A DNA stretch of 64,000 bases from DASSKK01 sp035690495 (GTDB taxonomy: Bacteria > Actinomycetota > Actinomycetes > Propionibacteriales > Nocardioidaceae). Positions 15,381-22,368 of this stretch are shown piece by piece. The notes beneath the pieces were generated by a model, which worked only from the letters and a program-made list of their open reading frames with translations, ran no database searches and was not told the DNA's origin. Position numbers and translations under genes: made by a program. Numbering within the stretch: the first letter of the stretch is position 1; every line of letters begins with the position of its first letter. The stretch spans positions 1-64,000 of the forward strand of contig DASSKK010000002.1 of NCBI GenBank assembly GCA_035690495.1, written 5' to 3'.

Positions 15381-15527
15381 ATGAGCCGCACCACCCACAC
15401 CCCCAGGAACCGCGTCCGCACCGGTCAGGTGGGGACGCTGTTCCAGCGCTGGCTCGCCAGCAACCGCGCCTACGGGGACGCCTGGGCGAACTGGGCCCAC
15501 CCCGGGACGCGCACGACCCGCCGGTAG
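15381..15527 (+). CDS. 48-residue basic small protein
   Basis: A short open frame with a strong ribosome binding site (GAGGAGAGGAG just before ATG). The product is basic, with an aromatic central stretch (TLFQRWLASNRAYGDAWANW) and a C-terminal RTTRR. There is no signal peptide or membrane helix. It ends 23 nt before the TetR gene and may be co-regulated with it. I do not recognise a family; the strong Shine-Dalgarno is the main evidence that it is translated. Confidence 0.6.
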   Translation: MSRTTHTPRNRVRTGQVGTLFQRWLASNRAYGDAWANWAHPGTRTTRR

Positions 15528-15550
15528 TCGCTCATGTCTATGCTCGGCAG

Positions 15551-16234
15551 GTGACGTCGAAGAACGCATCCCACCGCGTGCTCCGCAAGGTGCACGGCGG
15601 CAGCCGGCGCCAGGAGTACTCCGCGGCGACCCGTCGTGCGCTGGTCGACGTCGCCGCCGAGCTGTTCACCGCCCAGGGCTACGCCGGAACCAGCCTGGAC
15701 GAGATCGTCGCCGGGGCGCGCGTCACCAAGGGTGCTCTCTACCACCACTTCGCCGGCAAGCAGGCGCTGTTCGAGGCGGTCTTCGAGCGCATCGAGGAGG
15801 AGGCGAGCTCGTCGATCCGCAGGAAGGTCCGCACCACCACCGACCCCTGGCAGAAGGCCGAGACGGGACTGCGGGCGTTCCTCGACGTACTCCAGGAGCC
15901 GGCCTACCGGCGGGTGGTGGTCTCCGAGGGGCCTGCGGTCCTGGGCTACGAGCGTTACCGCGAGCAGGAGGAGCGCTCGACGTTCGGCATCGTGCAGGAG
16001 ATCGTCTCCGCCCTCTTGGAGACGCACTCGCTCGAGCCGAGCCTGGTCGAGACGTTCAGCCGGGTGTTCTTCGGTGCCATGTCGGCTGCCGGCGCGGCAG
16101 TGTCCACCTCCGAGGACCCGGCGCGCGCCAGCCGCGAGGTCGAGGCGGTGATCGGGTTCATCCTCTCCGGGTTGCGCACCCTCGACGAGGCGGGCGCCCG
16201 GCTGCTGGACCCGGACGCGTCGGCTACTTGGTGA
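15551..16234 (+). CDS. TetR-family transcriptional regulator
   Basis: 227 residues with the TetR helix-turn-helix GTSLDEIVAGARVTKGALYHHFAGKQALFEAVFE after a basic N-terminus. The C-terminal domain (VVVSEGPAVLGYERYREQEE and following) resembles the TetR_C ligand domain of actinobacterial regulators. TATGCT at 15539-15544 ends 6 nt before the GTG and there is no Shine-Dalgarno, so the transcript is probably leaderless. Likely targets are the CATAC/GTATG palindromes 250-370 bp upstream. It converges on the DUF3048 lipoprotein gene with an 11-bp overlap. Confidence 0.92.
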   Translation: MTSKNASHRVLRKVHGGSRRQEYSAATRRALVDVAAELFTAQGYAGTSLDEIVAGARVTKGALYHHFAGKQALFEAVFERIEEEASSSIRRKVRTTTDPWQKAETGLRAFLDVLQEPAYRRVVVSEGPAVLGYERYREQEERSTFGIVQEIVSALLETHSLEPSLVETFSRVFFGAMSAAGAAVSTSEDPARASREVEAVIGFILSGLRTLDEAGARLLDPDASATW

Positions 16235-17285
16235 CCTGCACGCTGCCGCCGTTGCTCGGCACCATCTCGATCCACACGTGACCCGGCGGGAGCTTCAGTG
16301 AGCCGGCCGTGGTCCTCAGCCTGATCGGCATGTGGAGCCCCTTCTTCACCCACGTGGCTCGCACCATCCGGCCGTGGTGGAACACGATCGCGTCCCCCTT
16401 GCCCTTCAGGTCGGTCTCGGGCACATGGTGGCCGGCAGGGTCCAGGTAACCAGCGTCGCCCTCATGAACGCGCATCACCAGGATCGTGTCCGGGTGGAAC
16501 CGGTCTCCCGTGGCTGCGTAGCTGTTGAGGTTGGTGTAGGTACCGTGCTGGTACTTCCACGACGTGGTGTGCGACGCCGAGAACTTCGCGTCCAGGCCGT
16601 GCGCCTTCTGCCCCTTCGGGAAGGACGCCTCGCCGCCGAACGGCAGGTAGCTCGGTGGCGTGCCGAGCTTCTTGGCCTCCTTGTGCAAGGTCTTCGCCAG
16701 CTTCGGCAGGTGCATGAACAGGTTGTACGGCGCGGGGCGGCTGGACTCGCGGTAGTAGCCGGTGGCCCCTTCGGTGAACGTGGTGATGTGGGCCGCACGC
16801 ACCCGGCGTACCGTCGGCGGCGCTCCCCCGCTGGCGACCAGGACCGCGTGCGCCGGCTCGACCACGCCGATGTCGGTGGCGCGCATCGAGCGGACCGGCC
16901 CGACCACCTTCGGCACCTTCGAGTCGTAGAACGCTGCCAGCCGCGTCGAGCCGCCCTCGACCAGCTCCTCGGTGACCAGGTCCGCCTTGCTCAACCCGAT
17001 CTGGGGCTGGCTGCTGGCGGTGTTGTCGATCTTGACGATCATGATCGGGTGCTTCGGCGGCGGCCCGGTGACCGTCTTTCCGGTCAGCGGGGACTGGCGC
17101 GTCATCGTGGCGCCGGTGGCGGTGTTCTGTGCGGAGGGTCCGGAGCTCTTCGCACTCGGCGGTGGCGTCGCGGCCTTGTCGTTGCAGCCGGCCAGCGCGA
17201 GCGCGAGGAGGGTGGCAAGTGCGACCCCGACGACGGCGGGGCGGGTCATGACGGCGTGTCGGGTCCGAGGGATGGATCTGGGCAT
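16224..17285 (-). CDS. DUF3048 lipoprotein
   Basis: 353 residues. A signal sequence ends in the lipobox LALAGC, so the protein is lipid-anchored outside the membrane. The N-terminal DUF3048 domain is clear (IVKIDNTASSQPQIGLSKAD, VGPVRSMRATDIG), as is the C-terminal DUF3048_C domain (SYAATGDRFHPDTILVMRV). Function is unknown; the family is widespread in Gram-positives (YerB-like). The start is uncertain: MPRSIPRT is used, but an ATG 36 nt later (MTRPAVVG) gives a more compact signal peptide. It overlaps the convergent TetR gene by 11 bp. Tandem 22-nt repeats separate it from the SDR gene upstream. Confidence 0.85.
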   Translation of the reverse strand: MPRSIPRTRHAVMTRPAVVGVALATLLALALAGCNDKAATPPPSAKSSGPSAQNTATGATMTRQSPLTGKTVTGPPPKHPIMIVKIDNTASSQPQIGLSKADLVTEELVEGGSTRLAAFYDSKVPKVVGPVRSMRATDIGVVEPAHAVLVASGGAPPTVRRVRAAHITTFTEGATGYYRESSRPAPYNLFMHLPKLAKTLHKEAKKLGTPPSYLPFGGEASFPKGQKAHGLDAKFSASHTTSWKYQHGTYTNLNSYAATGDRFHPDTILVMRVHEGDAGYLDPAGHHVPETDLKGKGDAIVFHHGRMVRATWVKKGLHMPIRLRTTAGSLKLPPGHVWIEMVPSNGGSVQVTK

Positions 17286-17350
17286 GGGGAACAGTGTGAC
17301 GGAGCCGGGTCTCCGGCCGTGGAGCGGGGGGCTCATCCCCGCCTCGTGTC

Positions 17351-17413
17351 GCCGACCCGCGGGTAAATCGGTGCCGACCCGCGGATAAATCGGTGCCGAC
17401 GCGCGGGAAAGTC
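17351..17413. repeat. 22-nt tandem repeat, 2.8 copies
   Basis: Copies at 17351-17372 and 17373-17394 differ at one position, and a third, degraded copy (17395-17413) runs into the SDR stop codon. Each unit holds an ACCCGCGGGT-type palindrome followed by AAATCGGT. The placement between two same-strand genes suggests a regulatory or processing role, but slippage without function is possible. Confidence 0.7.
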
Positions 17414-18167
17414 AGAGCTTGGCGCCGCCGTCGACGTACAACGTCTGACCGGTGATGAACGACGCCTCGTCGCTGCACAGGAACGCTGCGGTCGCGGCGA
17501 TGTCGGCGGGCTGCCCGACCCGGCGGACCGGAGTCCTCTCCGCGGCTGCCTTGCGGTAGTCCTCCGGCTCGAACCCGACCCGTCGGGCGGTCGCGTCGGT
17601 CATGTCGGTGACGATGAAGCCCGGCGCGATCGCGTTCACGTTGATGCCGAACGGGCCGAGCTCGATGGCCAGCGTCCGGGTGAAGCCTTGCAGGCCCATC
17701 TTCGCGGCCGAATAGTTGGCCTGCCCGCGGTTGCCGAGGGCGGAGACGCTGGACAGGTTGACGATCTTGCCGTAGTTCGCGTCCACCATGTGCTTCTGGA
17801 CGGCCCGGCTCATCAGAAACGAGCCGCGCAGGTGCACGTTCATCACCGCGTCCCAGTCGTCGTCGGTCATCTTGAACAGCAGGTTGTCGCGGGTCACGCC
17901 TGCATTGTTGACCAGGACGTCGATCTTTCCGAGCTGCTCGACCACGGCGGAAACGGCCGCGTCGACCGACGCTGCGTCGGAGACGTCGCACGCGAGCCCG
18001 ATCGCCTGCTCGGCGCCGAGGCCCTCGGCAGTCGCTGCGGCAGAGGCCTGGTCCAGGTCGAGTACGGCGACCGACGCCCCCTCGTCGGCGAACCGCTTCG
18101 CCGTACCGGCACCGATCCCGCGTGCGGATCCGGTGACGACCGCGACCTTCCCGGCGTATCGACTCAT
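17412..18167 (-). CDS. SDR-family oxidoreductase (FabG-like 3-oxoacyl reductase)
   Basis: 251 residues, classical short-chain dehydrogenase. Visible are TGSARGIG (12-19), NNAG (87-90), Ser139, YSAAK (Tyr152, Lys156) and the C-terminal FITGQTLYVDGGAKL. It reduces a 3-oxoacyl thioester or related ketone. The acidic LDLDQ after beta-2 suggests an NAD(H) preference, in which case the physiological direction may be 3-hydroxyacyl oxidation. AGGAGGT stands 6 nt before the ATG. Next upstream is a HIT-family gene on the same strand. Confidence 0.92.
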   Translation of the reverse strand: MSRYAGKVAVVTGSARGIGAGTAKRFADEGASVAVLDLDQASAAATAEGLGAEQAIGLACDVSDAASVDAAVSAVVEQLGKIDVLVNNAGVTRDNLLFKMTDDDWDAVMNVHLRGSFLMSRAVQKHMVDANYGKIVNLSSVSALGNRGQANYSAAKMGLQGFTRTLAIELGPFGINVNAIAPGFIVTDMTDATARRVGFEPEDYRKAAAERTPVRRVGQPADIAATAAFLCSDEASFITGQTLYVDGGAKL

Positions 18168-18225
18168 CGGTCAACCTCCTGCGCCGGTCCTCCGGGCGCG
18201 TCGACGTGTTGGTGGCACAGCCACT

Positions 18226-18642
18226 CTAGAGGTCGAGTGCGGCGCGCAGCTTGTCGGCGTACGCCTGCGCCTCGTCGGCGTCGGCGTACTTCGTGCGCGG
18301 CCAGAAGAAGCCGCGCAGGCCGTCGCCCTTGCTGCGCGGCACCACGTGCAGATGCAGGTGCGGCACGCTCTGGCTGACGGTGTTGTTGCAGGCGACGAAC
18401 GAGCCCTGAGCGCCGAGCCCGGCGACCATCGCCCGCGCGAGCCGCTGACCGGACTCGAGGAACGGCACCAGCAAGTCCGCCGGCAGGTCGGGCAGCAGCT
18501 CGACGTGTCGGCGCGGCACCAGCAGCGCGTGCCCCTTGAAAACCGGCCGGTGGTCGAGGAAGGCCACCGTGTGCTCGTTCTCGAGCACGATCGGTGCCGA
18601 CGTGTCGCCCGCGACGATCGCGCAGAACAGGCAGCCGGCCAC
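18226..18642 (-). CDS. HIT-family hydrolase
   Basis: 138 residues with the histidine triad HLHLHVVP (95-102). Two N-terminal cysteines (CLFC) pair with distal residues as a zinc site in related HinT-type proteins. It hydrolyses nucleoside phosphoramidates or dinucleotide substrates. The GTG start lies 3 nt after the stop of the upstream phosphoesterase gene, so the two are co-transcribed. The family start (xxCLFCAIVAGD) confirms the choice. Confidence 0.93.
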   Translation of the reverse strand: MAGCLFCAIVAGDTSAPIVLENEHTVAFLDHRPVFKGHALLVPRRHVELLPDLPADLLVPFLESGQRLARAMVAGLGAQGSFVACNNTVSQSVPHLHLHVVPRSKGDGLRGFFWPRTKYADADEAQAYADKLRAALDL

Positions 18643-18645
18643 GCG

Positions 18646-19761
18646 TCAGCCCGATGCGCCGTACACGTCGGCCCCGAAGTGCCTGGCCCTCTTCGCGTAG
18701 CCGAGGTGGCCGAGCCCGAAGTAGTCCTCGATCGTGCGCAGCAGCGAGTAGTGGTTGTACGCCGTCCTGCTGCGGGTTCCCGGCTGCACGAACGGGGAGA
18801 CGACGACCGCGCCGACCCGGCCACCGCCCGGCCCCTCGATGCCGGGCATCGGCGCGTTCGGGCCCGGCCCCTCACCGCAGCACGCCGAGGCGCTGCCGTC
18901 GGCCTCGTCGAACGTGACCACCAGCAGACCGTTCTTCGCAAACGCCGGCGAGCGAAGGATCCTCGGGACCCACTTCCGCAGCCACGCGTTCGCCGACCGC
19001 AGGCCGCCGGCGCGGCCGTCCACGCACGGCGAGTCGTGTCCGTCGTTGCACAGGTTCGGGGTGATGTAGGACAGGTTGCGCGTGGTCCGCACGTGGCGCA
19101 GATCGTCGGTCAGGTGGCGCAGGCCCACGTCGCGGCGTGCGCAGGTGCGATGGTGGGCGGTGATGCTGCGGAAGTACACGAACGGGTTGTGCTTGGTCGC
19201 GTACTGGTCGCCGACCCGGGCGCCCTGGGTGCGGTCGCGGGTGCCGAGCCGCGGATGCCGGCAACCGCGGCCCATGTCCTGCATGTATCCGCGCCAGGTC
19301 AGGCCGTGCTTGACCAGCTGGTCGGCGACCGTGCGCACCGAGCGGGGGTACACGCAGCCGTTGCCCACCGCCTGGCCGGGCGCGACCGTCCCGGTCCGGT
19401 GGAACCGGGAGTAGACCGCGCAGTCGCCCTGGGTCTGTGCGTTGGGCCCCTGGCCGCTGACCTGCGCGAGGTAGTTCGGCAGGCTGTGATGGGCGACGCC
19501 GTAGTAGCGAGTGAGCAGAGCGCCCTTGCCGCGCAGCGTCTTCGCGAGGTACGGCGCCTTGGAGCCGGAGCCGAAGGTCTCGGCGTACCCCTTGTTCTCC
19601 AGGTTGATCACGAACACGTGCCGCACCGGCGGGGGGTGGTACGCCGGCCTCGGCCTGACCGGCCGACCGGACGCGGTGACCGTGCACGCGACCAGCACGG
19701 CGACGGCCCCGAGAAGCACGGGCACCAGACGGCTCCTCAACACCCAGGCGGACGAACGCAT
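18646..19761 (-). CDS. Secreted phosphoesterase (alkaline/acid phosphatase superfamily, PF04185-like)
   Basis: 371 residues with an N-terminal signal (LVPVLLGAVAVLVACTVTAS). Cleavage could be at a lipobox-like LVAC or by ordinary signal peptidase. The core has HVFVINLENKGYAETFG, HHSLPNYLAQVSG, TFDEADGS and VVSPFVQPGTRSRTAYNHYS, the metal-site pattern of the phosphoesterase/phospholipase C-like family. Several Cys pairs suit an extracytoplasmic enzyme. It probably releases phosphate from organic esters. It is the first gene of a unit with the HIT gene. Confidence 0.88.
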   Translation of the reverse strand: MRSSAWVLRSRLVPVLLGAVAVLVACTVTASGRPVRPRPAYHPPPVRHVFVINLENKGYAETFGSGSKAPYLAKTLRGKGALLTRYYGVAHHSLPNYLAQVSGQGPNAQTQGDCAVYSRFHRTGTVAPGQAVGNGCVYPRSVRTVADQLVKHGLTWRGYMQDMGRGCRHPRLGTRDRTQGARVGDQYATKHNPFVYFRSITAHHRTCARRDVGLRHLTDDLRHVRTTRNLSYITPNLCNDGHDSPCVDGRAGGLRSANAWLRKWVPRILRSPAFAKNGLLVVTFDEADGSASACCGEGPGPNAPMPGIEGPGGGRVGAVVVSPFVQPGTRSRTAYNHYSLLRTIEDYFGLGHLGYAKRARHFGADVYGASG

Positions 19762-19791
19762 GACTCAGAGGCTAACCGCATCCGGTTCCGG

Positions 19792-20157
19792 TCAGAAGCA
19801 GAACGAGCCGCGCCAGGCGTCCGAGTCCAGGCCCGCCACCAGCGCCACCAGCACAGGGCTCAGCGCGATCAGCCCGGCCAGCACGAGCCGCAGACGGCGC
19901 CGTACGAGGGCCGTCGCGACCGCCCACGGCACGGCGGCGATCCCCACCACGGCGAGCAGCGCGAGCTGGCCGTGAGCGACCTGCGCGGCGCTGGGCGCGT
20001 CGTTGCAGGTGGTGCTGTATCCGAACATGGTGAGCAGGGTGGCCCCCAGCACGACCACGAAGTACGCGGCTGCGACCAGGCCCAGGGCGGCCCAGCCGAC
20101 GGGGTGCCAGCCTCGCCATCGCAGCGGCGGGCTGGGCTGGATCGACGTGGTTTCCAT
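19792..20157 (-). CDS. Small membrane protein, unknown function
   Basis: 121 residues with three hydrophobic segments (VGWAALGLVAAAYFVVVLGA, LALLAVVGIAAVPWAVATAL and LVLAGLIALSPVLVALVAG). Two cysteines (TTCNDA and the C-terminal FCF) flank the bundle. The ATG at 20157 is chosen for a GAGG about 4 nt upstream; an in-frame start 36 nt earlier lacks one. No family is recognised. It ends 30 nt before the phosphoesterase gene on the same strand, so co-transcription is possible. Confidence 0.65.
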   Translation of the reverse strand: METTSIQPSPPLRWRGWHPVGWAALGLVAAAYFVVVLGATLLTMFGYSTTCNDAPSAAQVAHGQLALLAVVGIAAVPWAVATALVRRRLRLVLAGLIALSPVLVALVAGLDSDAWRGSFCF

Positions 20158-20197
20158 GCCTCGAGGGTCGGAGATCCGGACGCTCGCCGACACCGTG

Positions 20198-20221
20198 CTG
20201 CTACTCAGATCTGCTACTCAG
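20198..20221. repeat. 13-nt tandem repeat
   Basis: CTGCTACTCAG occurs at 20198-20208 and 20211-20221, with AT between, giving a 13-nt period. It lies just upstream of the small membrane protein gene. Confidence 0.6.
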
Positions 20222-20400
20222 GTGTCCATGTAGTCGCCGCCACCTCCGGCGTCTCGAAGTGCTGGCTCTGCGCCAGGCGCGCCCACCAGCGCTTCTTGGA
20301 CCACATCCTCGGCATCGTTGGGGCTGCTCAGCCGGCGCGCGCCGCGTTGTTCTCGGCGAGATCGACCTCGCGATCCTCGAAGACGAGTGGGCTGCGGGGC
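20222..20400 (-). pseudogene. Degenerate coding remnants, possibly ECF sigma-like
   Basis: This part of the 352-nt gap between the small membrane protein gene and tmRNA has coding-like pieces in two minus-strand frames. One reads LSSPNDAEDVVQEALVGA, which resembles region 2 of ECF sigma factors. The other reads KKRWWARLAQSQHF and continues to a natural-looking end in TWTPE. Neither has a start or a full domain. It looks like decayed genes, but the sigma match is short and may be chance. Confidence 0.25.
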
Positions 20401-20408
20401 ACTTACTA

Positions 20409-20454
20409 ATGCCCTCAGGCACCATCCCGGCGCCAGAACGGTGCCTGAGGGCAT
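20409..20454 (-). terminator. Hairpin downstream of tmRNA, probable ssrA terminator
   Basis: Perfect 15-bp arms ATGCCCTCAGGCACC (20409-20423) and GGTGCCTGAGGGCAT (20440-20454) with a 16-nt loop lie 55 nt past the tmRNA 3' end. There is no clear T-run, as is usual in GC-rich actinobacteria. Confidence 0.65.
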
Positions 20455-20509
20455 GAACGCGCCTCAGGCGGCCCCCGGGGCAGTGGGTGGGCCCCATGGG
20501 TGCCGGCTG

Positions 20510-20877
20510 TGGTGGAGCTGGCGGGAATCGAACCCGCGTCCTCGAGCGCAGTGCCAGGTCTTCTCCGGGTGCAGTCCGCGCTGTCGTGTTCTCAGTCCCG
20601 GCGCTCGCACGGACACGTCGCCGACGGACTCAGCCACACCAGAGTCCCAGCGAGTCCCAGTGGCCTGGACTCGCCAGCAAGCCTCCTAGATGAGGCCGGA
20701 TCTGAGGCGGAGGCGCCCTCAGACCGACCCGTCGCTAGTCGCCTCAGGCGGCGAGAGCGAGCGAACTGCGCTGTGTGTTGGCAGTTATTGGTTCCCAAGG
20801 GTCGTTTACGAGATGACCTTGGATCCTCGACCCGCTTCCCCTGGGACATACGTCCCGAGTCGAAACCGATCAGCCCC
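20510..20877 (-). ncRNA. ssrA: Transfer-messenger RNA (tmRNA)
   Basis: 368 nt. On the minus strand the 5' end reads GGGGCTGATCGGTTTCGAC, the standard tmRNA start. The 3' end reads GGGTTCGATTCCCGCCAGC and then TCCACCA, with an encoded CCA; GGGGCTG pairs with CAGCTCC as acceptor stem. The tag frame (20744-20782) reads GCC AAC ACA and onward to give ANTQRSSLALAA and a TGA, ending in the ALAA degron typical of the family. It rescues stalled ribosomes by trans-translation together with SmpB, encoded 1 kb upstream on the same strand. Confidence 0.97.
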
Positions 20878-20947
20878 TCTGGAGTTGTCAATGCGACGAT
20901 CCTACCGGGGCCAACCGCTCGGACCGAGTCGATATTCCGGATCCGGC

Positions 20948-21832
20948 TCAGCCGAGCAACGCGCGGCCATTCTCCCAGCACACAGCGCGGAGCCAGTCGT
21001 CACCGAGCCCGAGACGTTCGAGCGCCTCGAGCTGGTGCGCGTAGGGGTAGGGGATGTTCGGGAAGTCCGAGCCGAGCAGGACCTTGTCGCGCAGCTCGGC
21101 CAGCCTGGGTCGCAGACCGGGCGGGAAGGCCGCCATCTGCTCGAAGAAGTCGGTGAACGCCATCGTGGTGTCCAGTCGCACGTGCTCGAAGTCCTCGGCG
21201 AGCGCCAGGAACTCGGCGTAGTCCGGTGCACCCATGTGGGCCAGCACCGCCACCAGCCCCGGATGCCGCTCCATCAGGGCACGCATCGGCCCGGGACCGG
21301 TGAAGGCGTTCGCGACCGGTCCGGAGTTCGCGTGCACGACGACGGGCCGGCCGGCGTCGGCGAGCAGTCCCCACACAGGTTCCAGGGCTGGGTCGAGCAG
21401 GTCGAAGTTGCCGACCTGCACGTGCACCTTGAACACCTGCGTCCCCGCGGTGACGCGCGTCTCGACGTACTCCTCGACGCCTGGCTCGGGGAAGAACGTC
21501 GCCGCGGAGAGGCACTCGGGCACGGTGGCGGTGAACTCGGCGGCCCAGTCGTTGAGGTACTCCGCGATCCCCGGCCGGTGCGCATAGGGAAGAGCGGTGA
21601 AACGGCGTACGCCGAGCGCGCGCAACTGCGCCACCCGCTCTTCGTCGTCGCCGCGATACTGCAGCGGCCAGGGACGCCCGATGAGCGGTCCGGCGTTGTC
21701 GAACTGCTCGCGCACCCGGGCCATCACCGGGGGTGGCAGGAAATGCACGTGCACGTCGTACAGACCCGGCAGACCGAGCCGCTGCCACCAGGAGGGCACC
21801 TCGGAGTCGGCCAGGGGCTCCGGCGTGCTCAC
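20948..21832 (-). CDS. Amidohydrolase-2 family metal-dependent hydrolase
   Basis: 294 residues, TIM-barrel. The metal-site motif YDVHVHFLP near the N-terminus, VVVHANSGP, VAVLAHMGAPDY and LLGSDFPNIPYPY supply the H-x-H, His, His and Asp ligands of the amidohydrolase (decarboxylase/lactonase) family. The substrate is unknown; relatives act on aromatic acids and lactones. The GTG start overlaps the smpB stop (GTGA), so it is translated with smpB despite the unrelated role. Confidence 0.88.
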   Translation of the reverse strand: MSTPEPLADSEVPSWWQRLGLPGLYDVHVHFLPPPVMARVREQFDNAGPLIGRPWPLQYRGDDEERVAQLRALGVRRFTALPYAHRPGIAEYLNDWAAEFTATVPECLSAATFFPEPGVEEYVETRVTAGTQVFKVHVQVGNFDLLDPALEPVWGLLADAGRPVVVHANSGPVANAFTGPGPMRALMERHPGLVAVLAHMGAPDYAEFLALAEDFEHVRLDTTMAFTDFFEQMAAFPPGLRPRLAELRDKVLLGSDFPNIPYPYAHQLEALERLGLGDDWLRAVCWENGRALLG

Positions 21833-22320
21833 TCCTCGGGCCGGCCCTTGAGGCGACGGCCCATCGCCTGCTGCGCTTCGCGATCGGCCTGCCGCTTGGC
21901 GAGAGCATGCCGCTTGTCATAGGTCTTCTTGCCGCGGGCCAGCGCGATCTCGACCTTCGCCCGGCCGTCCTTGAAGTACAGCGACAGCGGCACCAGCGTC
22001 AGCCCGCGCTCGTTGACACGGGACTCGATCTTGTCGATCTCGTGCCGGTTCAGCAGCATCTTGCGGACCCGGCGCGGCTCGTGGTTGGTCCAGGTGCCTT
22101 CGGTGTAGACCGGGATGTGTACGCCGTGCAGGTACGCCTCGCGGTCGTGCACCTCGCCGAACCCGTCGACCAGGGAGGCGCGTCCTGCCCGCAGCGACTT
22201 GACCTCGGTGCCGGTCAGCACCAGGCCGGCCTCGTAGGTGTCCTCGATGTGGAAGTCGTGGCGTGCCTTCTTGTTCTGCGCGACGATCTTGCGACCGGCA
22301 CGCGCCTCCTGCTTGACCAT
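21829..22320 (-). CDS. smpB: SsrA-binding protein SmpB
   Basis: 163 residues, normal length. Landmarks are AQNKKARHDFHIEDTYEAGLVL, TGTEVKSLRAGRASLVDGFGEV, LLNRHEIDKI and the basic C-terminal tail (KKTYDKRHALAKRQADRE) that enters the ribosomal decoding centre. It binds tmRNA and is required for trans-translation; ssrA lies just beyond the next gene. ATG start. It is preceded by the M23/ftsX/ftsE genes on the same strand, the arrangement found in mycobacteria. Confidence 0.97.
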   Translation of the reverse strand: MVKQEARAGRKIVAQNKKARHDFHIEDTYEAGLVLTGTEVKSLRAGRASLVDGFGEVHDREAYLHGVHIPVYTEGTWTNHEPRRVRKMLLNRHEIDKIESRVNERGLTLVPLSLYFKDGRAKVEIALARGKKTYDKRHALAKRQADREAQQAMGRRLKGRPEE

Positions 22321-22368
22321 CCCCCGATCATCGCAGAAGACGCCGGCGCGGCCGGCCGCTCCTCGAGG

